Of a stretch of 46,479 nt of DNA, positions 15,221-24,050 are shown in pieces. The position numbers and the translations under genes were made by a program. The notes beneath the pieces were generated by a model. That model did no database searches. It saw only the letters and a list, made by a program, of their open reading frames with translations, and was not told the DNA's origin. Source of the stretch: Lachnospiraceae bacterium (GTDB lineage: Bacteria; Bacillota; Clostridia; Lachnospirales; Lachnospiraceae); the NCBI GenBank assembly GCA_017619295.1, contig JAFZSQ010000015.1, positions 1-46,479 on the forward strand, given 5' to 3'. Numbering within the stretch: position 1 is the first letter of the stretch; each line of letters begins with the position of its first letter.

Positions 15221-17272
15221 ATGAAAAGACGACTTAAAATGAAAGGCAGAATGAAGTCATACCTCCAGTTCACCCTGTATCTGGGTGTTCTTCTGGCCGG
15301 CGTAAACTTTGTTGTTTTCCTTGTAAACAAAACCGCAGGTCTTATTTTGGCATGCTTCACTTTGTTCTACATAGCTATAGTTCTTGCCTTGTATTTCTAC
15401 AATAAGCCTCTGTTCATGAATGAGATGATAAGTTTCGCCACTCAATATGGACAGATACAAAAGTGCATTCTAAGGGAGCTGGAGCTTCCATATGCGCTTA
15501 TTGATGATACCGGTAAGGTTATATGGCATAACAATGCCTTTGAACGCGCCATAGGCAAACCAAAGGGAATAAATAAAACCATAACGTCCCTTGTGCCGGA
15601 AATAACCAAGGAACAATTGCCTTTGGGAGTTGAAGAGACCGAATCCGAGATGGAACTTTCCATCGAGAATTCAGATTATCAGGTTAAATTCAAGAGAATC
15701 AGCCTTCGTGAGATGGCCGAGAACTCAGACATTATAGATGCAGCCAATTACGATGGATTCCTCATTGCCATGTATCTCTTTGATCAGACTGCACTTCATC
15801 TGGCATTACAGGAAGTCGACGATCAGTCCCTGGCTGTAGGACTTATTTATCTTGATAACTATGACGAGGCTTTGGAGAGTGTCGAGGAAGTTCGTCGTTC
15901 ACTTTTGATAGCTCTTATAGACCGTAAGGTTAACAAGTATATTGCAGGTTTGGATGGCATCTCCAAGAAGCTTGAGAAGGATAAGTACTTGATTATCCTC
16001 AGAAAGAAAGCAGTTGAGCAGCTTGAGGAGAACCGTTATGACCTCCTTGAGGATGTTAAGACCGTTAATATCGGTAATGAGATGGCAGTAACTTTAAGTA
16101 TCGGTATTGGTGTAGACGGACTTACCTATGCCCAGAATTATGAGTTTGCAAGAACTGCCATTGACCTGGCTCTCGGACGAGGCGGCGATCAGGCGGTTGT
16201 CAAGACTCCTACCAACGTAACCTACTACGGCGGAAAGAGCCAGCAGATAGAGAAGAACACAAGGGTTAAAGCAAGAGTTAAAGCTCATGCCCTTAAAGAG
16301 ATTATTACCTCCAAGGACCAGGTTCTTGTTATGGGACACAGAAATCCCGACGTGGACTGTTTTGGTGCTGCAGTGGGTATTTATCGTATTGCGGAGACAT
16401 TGGAGCGTAGATGCCATATCGTCATGGGCGAGTACAATTCAACCATGGAACCTTTGGTTGATATGTTTAAAAACAACGACTCCTACGAACCTGATATGAT
16501 TATCAATAATCAGCAGGCTATAGCCATGGCAGGCAGCAACGTTGTTCTTGTAGTAGTAGATGTTAACAGACCGGGAATCACAGAGTGTCCCGAGCTTTTA
16601 AGAATATGTAAATCTGTAGTGGTTCTTGATCACCACAGACAGAGCACAGACACCATTGAGAATGCTACACTCTCATACGTAGAGCCCTATGCATCCAGTG
16701 CCTGTGAGATGGTTTCTGAAATTCTTCAGTACACCAGCGACAACATTAAGATTAAGAACGAAGAAGCAGACTGCATGTACTCAGGTATCGTTCTTGATAC
16801 CAACAACTTCATGAGTAAGACCGGTGTAAGAACCTTTGAGGCAGCAGCATTCTTAAGAAGAAACGGTGCAGATGTTACCAGAGTAAGAAAACTCTTCAGA
16901 GAGAATGCCATTGACTACAAGGCCAAGGCAGATGCAGTCAGCCAGGCAGAGATTTACAGAAATATGTTTGCCATTTCCGTATGTTCACCTGAGGATGTTA
17001 ATGAGCCTACGGTTGTCGGAGCTCAGGCAGCCAACGAGCTTCTTAACATTAAGGGAATCAAGGCAAGTTTTATCCTTACGGAATATCAGGGCAAGATATA
17101 CATAAGTGCCCGTTCCATAGACGAAGTAAACGTACAGATTATTATGGAGCGTCTTGGCGGAGGCGGACATATATCTTCCGCAGGAGCACAGCTTGAGAAC
17201 GTTGGTGTCGAGGAGGCAGTGGGCGTTCTTAAGGATACACTTGATCGAATGCTGGACGAGGAAGCAATCTAG
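15221..17272 (+). CDS. gdpP: Cyclic-di-AMP phosphodiesterase GdpP
   Basis: This membrane protein hydrolyses c-di-AMP to pApA, setting the level of a second messenger for potassium and osmotic control. The 683 residues contain two N-terminal membrane helices, a PAS-like segment (YALIDDTGKVIWHNNAFERA), a degenerate GGDEF domain (GLIYLDNYDEALE), a DHH domain (MGHRNPDVDCFG near 371, VVDVNRPG, VLDHHRQS near 470) and DHHA1 (GGGGHISSAGAQ near 647). Metal ligands are intact. The ATG at 15221 is preferred over 15203 because GGGAG fits it. It leads the conserved gdpP-rplI-dnaB order. Confidence 0.93.
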   Translation: MKRRLKMKGRMKSYLQFTLYLGVLLAGVNFVVFLVNKTAGLILACFTLFYIAIVLALYFYNKPLFMNEMISFATQYGQIQKCILRELELPYALIDDTGKVIWHNNAFERAIGKPKGINKTITSLVPEITKEQLPLGVEETESEMELSIENSDYQVKFKRISLREMAENSDIIDAANYDGFLIAMYLFDQTALHLALQEVDDQSLAVGLIYLDNYDEALESVEEVRRSLLIALIDRKVNKYIAGLDGISKKLEKDKYLIILRKKAVEQLEENRYDLLEDVKTVNIGNEMAVTLSIGIGVDGLTYAQNYEFARTAIDLALGRGGDQAVVKTPTNVTYYGGKSQQIEKNTRVKARVKAHALKEIITSKDQVLVMGHRNPDVDCFGAAVGIYRIAETLERRCHIVMGEYNSTMEPLVDMFKNNDSYEPDMIINNQQAIAMAGSNVVLVVVDVNRPGITECPELLRICKSVVVLDHHRQSTDTIENATLSYVEPYASSACEMVSEILQYTSDNIKIKNEEADCMYSGIVLDTNNFMSKTGVRTFEAAAFLRRNGADVTRVRKLFRENAIDYKAKADAVSQAEIYRNMFAISVCSPEDVNEPTVVGAQAANELLNIKGIKASFILTEYQGKIYISARSIDEVNVQIIMERLGGGGHISSAGAQLENVGVEEAVGVLKDTLDRMLDEEAI

Positions 17273-17296
17273 TCCATACAAAGGAGTAATACATAA

Positions 17297-17743
17297 ATGA
17301 AAATCATATTGTTACAGGATGAGAAGAAGCTGGGTAAGAAAGGCGATATCATCGAAGCTAACGACGGATATGCAAGAAACTATATTTTACCCAAGAAGAT
17401 AGGTGTTGAGGCTACAAGCAAGAACTTAAACGACCTTAAGCTTCAGAAAGCCAACAATGAGAAACTTGAGCAGGAAAGACTTGATAATGCCAAGGAACTT
17501 GCCAAGAAGATAGAGGAGTCCAAGGTAGTGGTTAAGATGAAAGCCGGCGAAGGCGGTAAAGCTTTCGGTTCCGTTTCATCAAAGGAAATCGCTGCAGAGC
17601 TTAAGACTCAGACAGGTATCGAAGTAGACAAGAAGAAACTTGTTCTTGCAGATTCCATAAAGAACTTCGGTACATACGAAGTTGGAGTTAAACTCCACCC
17701 TGCCGTTACGGCAACATTAAGAGTACAAGTTACGGAAAGTTAG
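17297..17743 (+). CDS. rplI: 50S ribosomal protein L9
   Basis: The 148-residue protein begins MKIILLQDEKKLGKKGD and contains the L9 signature KKLGKKGDIIEANDGYARNY, followed by the long connecting helix and the C-terminal 23S-binding domain with KAFGSVSSKEIA. It binds 23S rRNA at the base of the L1 stalk. AAGGAG lies upstream. It sits between gdpP and dnaB, a standard Firmicute order. Confidence 0.97.
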   Translation: MKIILLQDEKKLGKKGDIIEANDGYARNYILPKKIGVEATSKNLNDLKLQKANNEKLEQERLDNAKELAKKIEESKVVVKMKAGEGGKAFGSVSSKEIAAELKTQTGIEVDKKKLVLADSIKNFGTYEVGVKLHPAVTATLRVQVTES

Positions 17744-17753
17744 AGGATAGAAA

Positions 17754-19094
17754 ATGGCTTCACCCGAAGAGTCCATTTTAAAAAGGGTTCTCCCTCATAG
17801 TGTGGAAGCTGAGCAGTCGGTTATCGGTTCCATGATTATGGACAGAGATGCAATCCTTACGGCTTCTGAAATCATCACGGGGGATGATTTCTACAACAAG
17901 CAGTATGGCGTAATCTATGACACCATGGTGGAGCTTTACAATGCAGGCAAGCCTGTTGATTTGATTACACTTCAGAATGCTCTCAAGGAGAAGGAACTTC
18001 CTCCGGAATCATCAAGTCCCGAGTTCATAAGGGACATTGTTTCCGCAGTTCCCACATCTGCGAACATTAAATACTATGCTAACATCGTTGCTGAGAAGTC
18101 CACCTTCAGAAGACTTATCAAGGTTAACGAGGAAATAGCCAATACCTGCTACGCAGGAAAAGAACCCTTGGAAGTCGTTTTAAACGACACCGAAAAGAAA
18201 GTTTTTGATTTAGTACAGAAGCAGAACCATGGCGATTTCGTTCCCATCAAACAGGTGGTTATGGATGCCATGGACAAGATAGAGATTGCAGCCAAGAACG
18301 GTGGCGCCGTTACGGGTATTCCCACAGGCTTCATTGATTTGGACTACCGTATGGCAGGCCTTCACCCCGCAGATTTAATTCTTATTGCGGCAAGACCTTC
18401 AATGGGTAAGACAGCCTTTGTTCTTAACATTGCGCAGCACATTGCATTTAAGCAGAATCTTCCCGTTGCCATATTCTCTCTCGAGATGTCCAAGGTTCAG
18501 CTGGTAAACAGACTTTTTGCTTTGGAATCCAGTGTTGATTCACAGCACATAAGAACCGGTCAGCTCTCCGATAACGAATGGGAGAAACTTATCGAGACAG
18601 CCGGAATTATCGGCGGTTCCAACCTTATAATAGACGATACCCCCGGAATTTCCATTCCTGAACTTAGAAGTAAGTGCCGTAAGTACAAGTTAGAGAAGGG
18701 GCTCTCTTGTATCATGATCGACTACTTACAGCTCATGTCAGGTACCGGAAAGGGTGATTCAAGACAGCAGGAGATTTCGGATATTTCCAGATCCCTTAAG
18801 GCGGTAGCCCGTGAACTTGATGTGCCTGTAATAGCACTTTCACAGCTTTCCCGTGCGGTTGAGCAGCGTCCCGATCACAGGCCCATGCTTTCAGACCTTC
18901 GTGAATCCGGAGCCATCGAGCAGGATGCGGACGTTGTAATGTTCATCTACAGAGATGATTACTACAACCATGACACGGAGAAAAAGGGAATCGCGGAGAT
19001 CAACATCGCAAAACAAAGAAACGGCCCTACAGGAACTGTGGAGCTTAAATGGTTACCTGAGTATACCAAGTTTGCGAACCTCCAAAAACAATAG
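17754..19094 (+). CDS. dnaB: Replicative DNA helicase DnaB
   Basis: This hexameric 5'-3' helicase drives replication forks. The 446-residue protein has the N-terminal helical domain (PHSVEAEQSVIGSMIMD), a linker, and the RecA-like domain with Walker A ARPSMGKTAFVLN near residue 212, Walker B IMIDYLQLM, and SQLSRAVEQRP and LRESGAIEQDADVV of the DnaB family. The length is normal, with no intein. The gene starts 10 bp after rplI. A terminator follows 4 bp after the stop. Confidence 0.97.
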   Translation: MASPEESILKRVLPHSVEAEQSVIGSMIMDRDAILTASEIITGDDFYNKQYGVIYDTMVELYNAGKPVDLITLQNALKEKELPPESSSPEFIRDIVSAVPTSANIKYYANIVAEKSTFRRLIKVNEEIANTCYAGKEPLEVVLNDTEKKVFDLVQKQNHGDFVPIKQVVMDAMDKIEIAAKNGGAVTGIPTGFIDLDYRMAGLHPADLILIAARPSMGKTAFVLNIAQHIAFKQNLPVAIFSLEMSKVQLVNRLFALESSVDSQHIRTGQLSDNEWEKLIETAGIIGGSNLIIDDTPGISIPELRSKCRKYKLEKGLSCIMIDYLQLMSGTGKGDSRQQEISDISRSLKAVARELDVPVIALSQLSRAVEQRPDHRPMLSDLRESGAIEQDADVVMFIYRDDYYNHDTEKKGIAEINIAKQRNGPTGTVELKWLPEYTKFANLQKQ

Positions 19095-19098
19095 ATTT

Positions 19099-19126
19099 AA
19101 AAGCCTTCATTTTCGAGGGCTTTTAT
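19099..19126 (+). terminator. Terminator after dnaB
   Basis: AAAAGCCTTC (19099-19108) pairs with GAGGGCTTTT (19115-19124), with one wobble. The T run is part of the 3' arm. Confidence 0.75.
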
Positions 19127-19156
19127 AATACTTAAATGTGTAAATAGGGAATTAAA

Positions 19157-20542
19157 ATGAAAAAGTTAAAAGAAAGATTTTCGGCCCTTCTGGAGAAATA
19201 CTATTCAGGGGATTTGTTTAGCTACAAGGAAATCTATGGAATGTGGTCCCCACTTATTTTGGATGCATTCTTTATCAATGCCATCGCCATGATTTCCACC
19301 TCTCTCGTCAGTTCTTCCGGAGAGGATTCAATTGCGGCGGTCAGCATGATAAATCCTTTGGGGGCCCTCTTGATTTGCGGATTCAGCGCCCTGTCCACCG
19401 GCGGTACCGTGGTGGTGGCGCAGTATAAAGGCAAAGGCGATGACGAGGACGTAAGCAGAGCATCGGGACAAACCATTATGTCCACAATGCTTATTACGAT
19501 TCTGGTAAGCCTGCCCTTTATCATATTCGCTTCCCCCATAACCCACTTTTTCTACAGTGGGGCTGAGGAGAAGGTACTTGCCAAGGCCGCAATTTACCTT
19601 ATAGGTATCGGAATATCCATGATTCCGTATGCTTTTTATACAGCCGTATTCGGAATCTTCAGAGGCTTAGGGGAAACCAAACTTTGCCTGAACCTTACAC
19701 TTTATATAAACATTTCCTTCTTCCTTTTGAGCATTCTCTTCATTAACGTTATGAAGATGGATGTAATGGGAAGCGCCCTTGCCTACATAATCGCCAGGGC
19801 CTTCGGAGCGGTAATAGCAGCCATTTACCTCTTTGGAACCAGGAAAGAAATAGCCAAGGTTAAACTTAAACATGTGCTGGGATTTGACACGAAGGTAATC
19901 GGTTCGATTTTAAAAATCAGCTTACCTTTCGGATTCGAGCAGTTCGTCCTTCAGGGCGGCTCTCTCCTGGTACAAAAATACATGGTAGTTCTCGGAACGG
20001 AGATGATAGCTGCCAATGCCATCGCAAACTCCGTTTTGATGATTATATATGCTCTGCCTCAATCTGTGGGCAACCTTGTTGCGGCAGTAATCGGCAGATG
20101 TATAGGAGCGGGAAGAAACGACGAAGCAAGAAAGTACGAAAAAAGCCTTTTGGGTTTGGGAACCGTATCCCTTGCGGTAAGTATAGTCGTATTCTTACCC
20201 ATGATGCCGCTTATTCTTCCTGTATATAACCCTTCGGAGCTTATTACTCCCATTATTTACAGGATAATGATAATAGCCGTAATCCCCATGGTATTTATCT
20301 GGCCGCAGTCCACAATCACTCCAAACATTCTAAGGTCGGCGGGAGATTCCGCTTACGCATCTATTATTTCCCTTGTGGGAATGTGGATTTTCAGAGTGGG
20401 AGCAGGATACGTGGCAGCAGTTCCTCTGGGATTCGGAATCACCGGATTCTGGGTATGCATGGTGGCTGAATGGCTCTTCAGAGCAGTACTTTACGGAATC
20501 AGACTAAAAGGCGATAAGTGGCTTTTGCAAAAAACAATATAA
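19157..20542 (+). CDS. MATE family efflux transporter
   Basis: This 461-residue membrane protein has about twelve predicted helices in two six-helix halves, as in multidrug and toxin extrusion proteins, which export organic compounds in exchange for H+ or Na+. Visible family features are DAFFINAIAMISTSLVSSSG at the first helices, GTVVVAQYKGKGD and the matching second-half QSVGNLVAAVIGRCIGAG. AGGGAA lies upstream. It ends 15 bp before pflA and may be co-transcribed with it. The substrate cannot be assigned. Confidence 0.9.
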   Translation: MKKLKERFSALLEKYYSGDLFSYKEIYGMWSPLILDAFFINAIAMISTSLVSSSGEDSIAAVSMINPLGALLICGFSALSTGGTVVVAQYKGKGDDEDVSRASGQTIMSTMLITILVSLPFIIFASPITHFFYSGAEEKVLAKAAIYLIGIGISMIPYAFYTAVFGIFRGLGETKLCLNLTLYINISFFLLSILFINVMKMDVMGSALAYIIARAFGAVIAAIYLFGTRKEIAKVKLKHVLGFDTKVIGSILKISLPFGFEQFVLQGGSLLVQKYMVVLGTEMIAANAIANSVLMIIYALPQSVGNLVAAVIGRCIGAGRNDEARKYEKSLLGLGTVSLAVSIVVFLPMMPLILPVYNPSELITPIIYRIMIIAVIPMVFIWPQSTITPNILRSAGDSAYASIISLVGMWIFRVGAGYVAAVPLGFGITGFWVCMVAEWLFRAVLYGIRLKGDKWLLQKTI

Positions 20543-20557
20543 GGAGAAATATATTAT

Positions 20558-21316
20558 ATGGAAGGAAGAATTCATTCTTTAGAGAGCTTCGGCACAGTTG
20601 ACGGACCCGGCGTAAGATACGTGGTTTTCTTACAGGGATGCCCCATGAGATGCCTTTACTGTCATAACCCGGATACCTGGTCAATGACAGCGGGAACCCC
20701 AATGGACTCATCATATATAATTGAGCAGTATGAGAGAAATAAGAGTTTTTACAATGGAGGCGGAATTACAGTCACCGGCGGCGAACCCCTTATGCAGATA
20801 GATTTCCTTTTGGACCTTTTCACAAAGGCAAAGGAGAAGGATATCCATACCTGCCTCGACACATCGGGAATCGCATACAACCCTAACAATACTGCGTATA
20901 ATGAGAAACTGGAAAGACTCTTAAAGATGACCAATCTCGTTATGCTTGACATTAAGCATATCGATCCGGAAAAACACAAGGTTCTCTGCAGCCAGCCAAA
21001 CGAAGGAATCCTGGCATTTTTGGAACTCCTTGATAAGAGAGGCGTTGATACCTGGATTAGACACGTGGTTGTGCCCGGATACAGTGATGATGAGAAGGAC
21101 CTTTACAACCTTGGCCATCACATCGGTCAGTACAGCTGCATTAAGGCTTTGGATGTTCTGCCCTATCATACTATGGGTGTGGTAAAATACGAGAATCTCG
21201 GCATCGACTATCCTTTAAAGGGTGTGAAAGCCATGGATCCCGGAAGAGCAATCGAGCTTAAAAAGATTATCATCAAGGGCATCAAAGACAGACGCGCCGA
21301 AGATGGAATAAAATAA
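20558..21316 (+). CDS. pflA: Pyruvate formate-lyase activating enzyme (radical SAM)
   Basis: This radical-SAM enzyme abstracts hydrogen from the glycine of PFL to make the glycyl radical. The 252-residue protein begins GRIHSLESFGTVDGPGVRYV and has the CxxxCxxC cluster motif in CPMRCLYCHNP near residues 28-38, then VTGGEPLMQ and HVVVPGYSDD, all typical of PflA. It is unlinked to the split PFL at 5.1-7.7 kb, so its substrate there must be the small Gly55 protein rather than a fused domain. AAGGAG precedes the ATG. Confidence 0.95.
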   Translation: MEGRIHSLESFGTVDGPGVRYVVFLQGCPMRCLYCHNPDTWSMTAGTPMDSSYIIEQYERNKSFYNGGGITVTGGEPLMQIDFLLDLFTKAKEKDIHTCLDTSGIAYNPNNTAYNEKLERLLKMTNLVMLDIKHIDPEKHKVLCSQPNEGILAFLELLDKRGVDTWIRHVVVPGYSDDEKDLYNLGHHIGQYSCIKALDVLPYHTMGVVKYENLGIDYPLKGVKAMDPGRAIELKKIIIKGIKDRRAEDGIK

Positions 21317-21326
21317 ATAAAATATA

Positions 21327-21355
21327 TTGTAAAAAGAAAAATATTGATATATAAT
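21327..21355 (+). promoter_or_regulatory. Promoter of the ferredoxin gene
   Basis: TTGTAA (21327-21332), 17-nt spacer, perfect TATAAT (21350-21355), in an AT-rich tract. Confidence 0.7.
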
Positions 21356-21404
21356 TAACAAGGTAGAAGCAAACTGATTTTAATATTGTAAGGAGGATAT
21401 AGAG

Positions 21405-21575
21405 ATGGCATTTGTTATTAACGATACTTGTATTGCTTGTGGCGCATGTGCTAATCAGTGCCCTGTTGGCGCTATCAGCGAGGCTGACGGTAAGATGGTA
21501 ATCGATGAGGCTACCTGCATCAGCTGTGGTTCTTGCGCAGGACAGTGCCCCGTAGGAGCAATTGAGGAAGCTTAA
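21405..21575 (+). CDS. Two-cluster [4Fe-4S] ferredoxin
   Basis: The 56-residue protein is a clostridial-type ferredoxin with two CxxCxxCxxxCP motifs: CIACGACANQCP at residues 9-20 and CISCGSCAGQCP at 38-49. It carries low-potential electrons between enzymes such as pyruvate:ferredoxin oxidoreductase, hydrogenase and Rnf, none of which is in this window. The AGGAGG site, its own consensus promoter and its own terminator mark it as a single, probably highly expressed gene. It lies directly after pflA. Confidence 0.97.
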   Translation: MAFVINDTCIACGACANQCPVGAISEADGKMVIDEATCISCGSCAGQCPVGAIEEA

Positions 21576-21599
21576 TTCCGATAATAAACAAGAACTTTA

Positions 21600-21630
21600 A
21601 AATGCGTGGCGATATTCGCCACGCATTTTT
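21600..21630 (+). terminator. Terminator after the ferredoxin gene
   Basis: A 13-bp perfect stem AAATGCGTGGCGA (21600-21612) with TCGCCACGCATTT (21616-21628), 3-nt loop, ending in a T run. Confidence 0.93.
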
Positions 21631-21650
21631 ACGTAAATAAGAAAAAATAC

Positions 21651-21679
21651 TTGAAAAGCCTTGCAAAATATGTTAATAT
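21651..21679 (+). promoter_or_regulatory. Candidate promoter of rpsF-ssb-rpsR
   Basis: TTGAAA (21651-21656), 17-nt spacer, TAATAT (21674-21679). The -10 is imperfect, and an overlapping TATAAC is spaced too far. Confidence 0.45.
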
Positions 21680-21699
21680 AACTTTCCGTGATATGAAAT

Positions 21700-21724
21700 C
21701 CTTGCTCCGTTTTTGGAAGCGGGG
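21700..21724 (+). promoter_or_regulatory. Candidate S6:S18 autoregulatory leader hairpin
   Basis: In the rpsF leader, CCTTGCT (21700-21706) pairs with AGCGGGG (21718-21724). The apical part contains CCG and a T-rich loop. Leaders of rpsF operons in many bacteria carry a hairpin with an exposed CCG that binds the S6:S18 complex. Here the CCG and position fit; the full consensus has not been checked. Confidence 0.4.
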
Positions 21725-21751
21725 CCAGAGACCAAAAGGAGGTACTTAAGC

Positions 21752-22042
21752 ATGAACAAATACGAATTGGCAGTTGTTGTTAGTGCGAAAGTCGAAGATG
21801 AAGAAAGAGCAGCAGTCGTAGATAAGTGCAAAGCACTCATCGAGAGATTTGGTGGCCAGATCACCAATATCGACGACCAGGGCAAGAAGAGACTTGCTTA
21901 TGAAGTTCAGCACATGAAAGAGGGCTTCTATTACTTCATTCAGTTCGACGCAGAGCCTACTGCTCCCGCTGAAATCGAGAGCCGTATTCGCATTATGGAC
22001 AACGTTATCCGATTCTTAATTGTCAGAACAGACGAAGAATAA
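21752..22042 (+). CDS. rpsF: 30S ribosomal protein S6
   Basis: The 96-residue protein begins MNKYELAVVVSAKVEDEERA and contains KRLAYEVQHMKEGFYYFIQF, the S6 core. The ATG at 21752 is chosen because AAAGGAGG precedes it; an upstream in-frame ATG lies in the leader hairpin region. S6 pairs with S18 on the platform of the small subunit. rpsF-ssb-rpsR is the standard bacterial order. Confidence 0.97.
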   Translation: MNKYELAVVVSAKVEDEERAAVVDKCKALIERFGGQITNIDDQGKKRLAYEVQHMKEGFYYFIQFDAEPTAPAEIESRIRIMDNVIRFLIVRTDEE

Positions 22043-22100
22043 TCGGAGATATCCGCTCGATGACGGAGAGGCTCCGTACATCAGAAGGAAGGTATAAAAT

Positions 22101-22562
22101 ATGAATAGAGTAATTCTTATGGGTCGTTTGACCAGGGATCCTGAAGTTAGATACGCACAGAATGAGAACGGTACAGCAGTAGCTCGTTTCTCAATTGCTG
22201 TTGACAGAAGATTTAAGCGTGACGGTGAGCCCGATGCAGACTTCTTTAACTGCACTTGCTTCGGTAAGCAGGCTGAGTTTACAGAGAAGTACTTACGCAA
22301 GGGAACCAAGATGCTTATTACCGGCCGTATTCAGAACGACAACTACACCAACAAGGATGGACAGACAGTTTATTCTGTAAGAGTCATGGTTGATGAGATG
22401 GAGTTCGCTGAGAGTAAGAATGCAGCAGGTAACGGGGGTAGCTTCAATGCTGGAAGCACACAGGATTCCGCTAGTAGTTCACCTATGCCCGCACCTTCGG
22501 GAGCAGGCGACGGCTTCATGAATATTCCTGATGGAATAGACGAAGAGTTGCCGTTTAACTAA
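22101..22562 (+). CDS. ssb: Single-stranded DNA-binding protein
   Basis: The 153-residue protein has the OB fold (MNRVILMGRLTRDPEVRYAQ, then FFNCTCFGKQAEFTEKYLRK), a Gly/Ser-rich flexible linker from about residue 112, and the acidic tip DEELPFN that recruits replication and repair proteins. AGAAGGAAGG precedes the ATG. It is embedded between the genes for S6 and S18, as in most Firmicutes. Confidence 0.97.
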   Translation: MNRVILMGRLTRDPEVRYAQNENGTAVARFSIAVDRRFKRDGEPDADFFNCTCFGKQAEFTEKYLRKGTKMLITGRIQNDNYTNKDGQTVYSVRVMVDEMEFAESKNAAGNGGSFNAGSTQDSASSSPMPAPSGAGDGFMNIPDGIDEELPFN

Positions 22563-22589
22563 TCGATTATCAGACAGGAGGCATATAAA

Positions 22590-22853
22590 ATGGCTTTTAA
22601 TAAGGCAGAGAAGTCCGATTCTCCCATGAAAAGAAAAGGCGGAATTCGCAGAAGAAAGAAAGTATGCGTATTCTGTGGCAAGGACAACGTAATTGATTAC
22701 AAGGACGTTGCTAAATTAAAGAGATACGTATCTGAGAGAGGCAAAATTCTTCCCAGAAGAATCACAGGCAACTGTGCTAAGCACCAGAGAGCTCTTACAG
22801 TAGCTATCAAGCGTGCTCGTCACATCGCTCTTATGCCCTACGTTCAGGACTAA
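22590..22853 (+). CDS. rpsR: 30S ribosomal protein S18
   Basis: The 87-residue basic protein contains the S18 core: [35 protein letters not shown] and [20 protein letters not shown]. The N-terminal [13 protein letters not shown] is longer than in E. coli but usual in Clostridia. The CxxC plus another Cys/His suggests the zinc-binding form. AGGAGG lies upstream, and a shared terminator lies downstream. Confidence 0.97.
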   Translation: MAFNKAEKSDSPMKRKGGIRRRKKVCVFCGKDNVIDYKDVAKLKRYVSERGKILPRRITGNCAKHQRALTVAIKRARHIALMPYVQD

Positions 22854-22871
22854 TTTAGAAGAGACATAATT

Positions 22872-22907
22872 AAAGCGCTTTGGAGTTTTCCAAAGCGCTT
22901 TTTTTAC
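22872..22907. terminator. Bidirectional terminator between rpsR and a convergent gene
   Basis: AAAGCGCTTTGG (22872-22883) pairs with CCAAAGCGCTTT (22890-22901). T run on the plus strand; A tract on the left side can serve the minus-strand gene. Confidence 0.9.
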
Positions 22908-22917
22908 CTATTAGTTT

Positions 22918-23907
22918 TTACACTTCGCTGATATGTTTTGTTGTACCGTTTGAGTATCCGATTCTGGCCTCGGGATTATGCTGTGAGATAGCCAAAAAGA
23001 TTGTAGCAATCAAATCATCCTTATGGCGAACACTCGATGCCATATCCGCAATGGATAGAACCGCCTGTCCCAAAGTATGAACCTTAATATTTGTAAGAAT
23101 GGGAACAAAGTTCATTCTCTGAACGAACTTATATGCCCATACTATGTCGGTATACTTAACCGCCACAAATGTATTTCCCATACTGATGATATGGTTGGGT
23201 GTAAGGAACACCTTACAGCTTTTAAGATAAGTGGTCTCGGGACTTTCAATTTCTCTGTTAAGCTCTTCCGCCTGTTCATCGGAAAGCTTCTTAAAGGCTT
23301 TTGAATATCTGTGCATTCCCAATGCACCGCCAAGAATCAGACCAAAGGAAACAATGCCCACAATTACCGCAAGGACAATAAGGATTATATCCATGCCTGT
23401 TTTGGCTTCCATATTGATTGCCTTGTTCTCAAAGTAATCGTCGAAGTCGCTATCCGTAAGCATGTATTCAGGGTCTGTCTCATCCTCGTTATAGACATCA
23501 ATGGCCATGTCTTTCACCTCAGCATTAACATCGCTGATGGTTCCTACGATACGGTATTCGCCCTTGTCATCGATTTGCTTACAGATTCTGTCATACATTG
23601 ATTCACTGCATCTTAAGATGTAGAGATCGCTGTCATCATAGACATAGTAATACTGTTCGCTGCTGTCATAATAGCCTATATCATAAGGATAATCATATGT
23701 ATCTACATAAACATAGATATCCTCTTCGAGCTTTTTATCATTATAAGCCTCATAAAAAGGAATGGCTGCTCCCTGATGGATTCTTGTAAGAAACTCGTTA
23801 AATACCAAAAGGAAGATGGTCAAAGCGGCAAGAATAATGCCCACTACCAATGCTATCCTGTTTGAGCTTATAGTTTTCTGGATTCTTTCGTCCTTTAATT
23901 CACTCAT
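22918..23907 (-). CDS. Two-helix membrane protein with Tyr/Asp-rich outer domain, unknown function
   Basis: The 329-residue protein has one membrane helix near residues 18-38 and another near 173-197. The region between them (about 130 residues) would be extracellular and is unusually rich in Tyr and Asp around residues 63-95 (for example SSEQYYYVYDDSDLY). The cytosolic C-terminal part (HIISMGNTFVAVKYTDIVWA, then NFVPILTNIKV) looks like a PH-like beta domain found in uncharacterised Lachnospiraceae proteins; I recall a DUF6709 label but am unsure. AAGGGAG precedes the ATG. It is divergent from pyrC. Confidence 0.75.
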   Translation of the reverse strand: MSELKDERIQKTISSNRIALVVGIILAALTIFLLVFNEFLTRIHQGAAIPFYEAYNDKKLEEDIYVYVDTYDYPYDIGYYDSSEQYYYVYDDSDLYILRCSESMYDRICKQIDDKGEYRIVGTISDVNAEVKDMAIDVYNEDETDPEYMLTDSDFDDYFENKAINMEAKTGMDIILIVLAVIVGIVSFGLILGGALGMHRYSKAFKKLSDEQAEELNREIESPETTYLKSCKVFLTPNHIISMGNTFVAVKYTDIVWAYKFVQRMNFVPILTNIKVHTLGQAVLSIADMASSVRHKDDLIATIFLAISQHNPEARIGYSNGTTKHISEV

Positions 23908-23962
23908 TTATTTACTCCCTTATTAAATCTTTAAACGAAAAAAATATACCATATTTGTATCC

Positions 23963-23991
23963 TTGTGGCAATTGATACTTTGTGGTAGTAT
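23963..23991 (+). promoter_or_regulatory. Promoter of pyrC
   Basis: TTGTGG (23963-23968), 17-nt spacer, TAGTAT (23986-23991) within TTTGTGGTAGTATCTTA. The same TGTGGTAGTAT word and spacing recur at the pyrK promoter. A hairpin CGATA (24022-24026)/TATCG (24033-24037) precedes the GGAAAGG ribosome binding site. Confidence 0.7.
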
Positions 23992-24050
23992 CTTAGCAAA
24001 GCAAGCAATTTATCTTTAAAACGATACCGGGATATCGGAAAGGTGAACTG

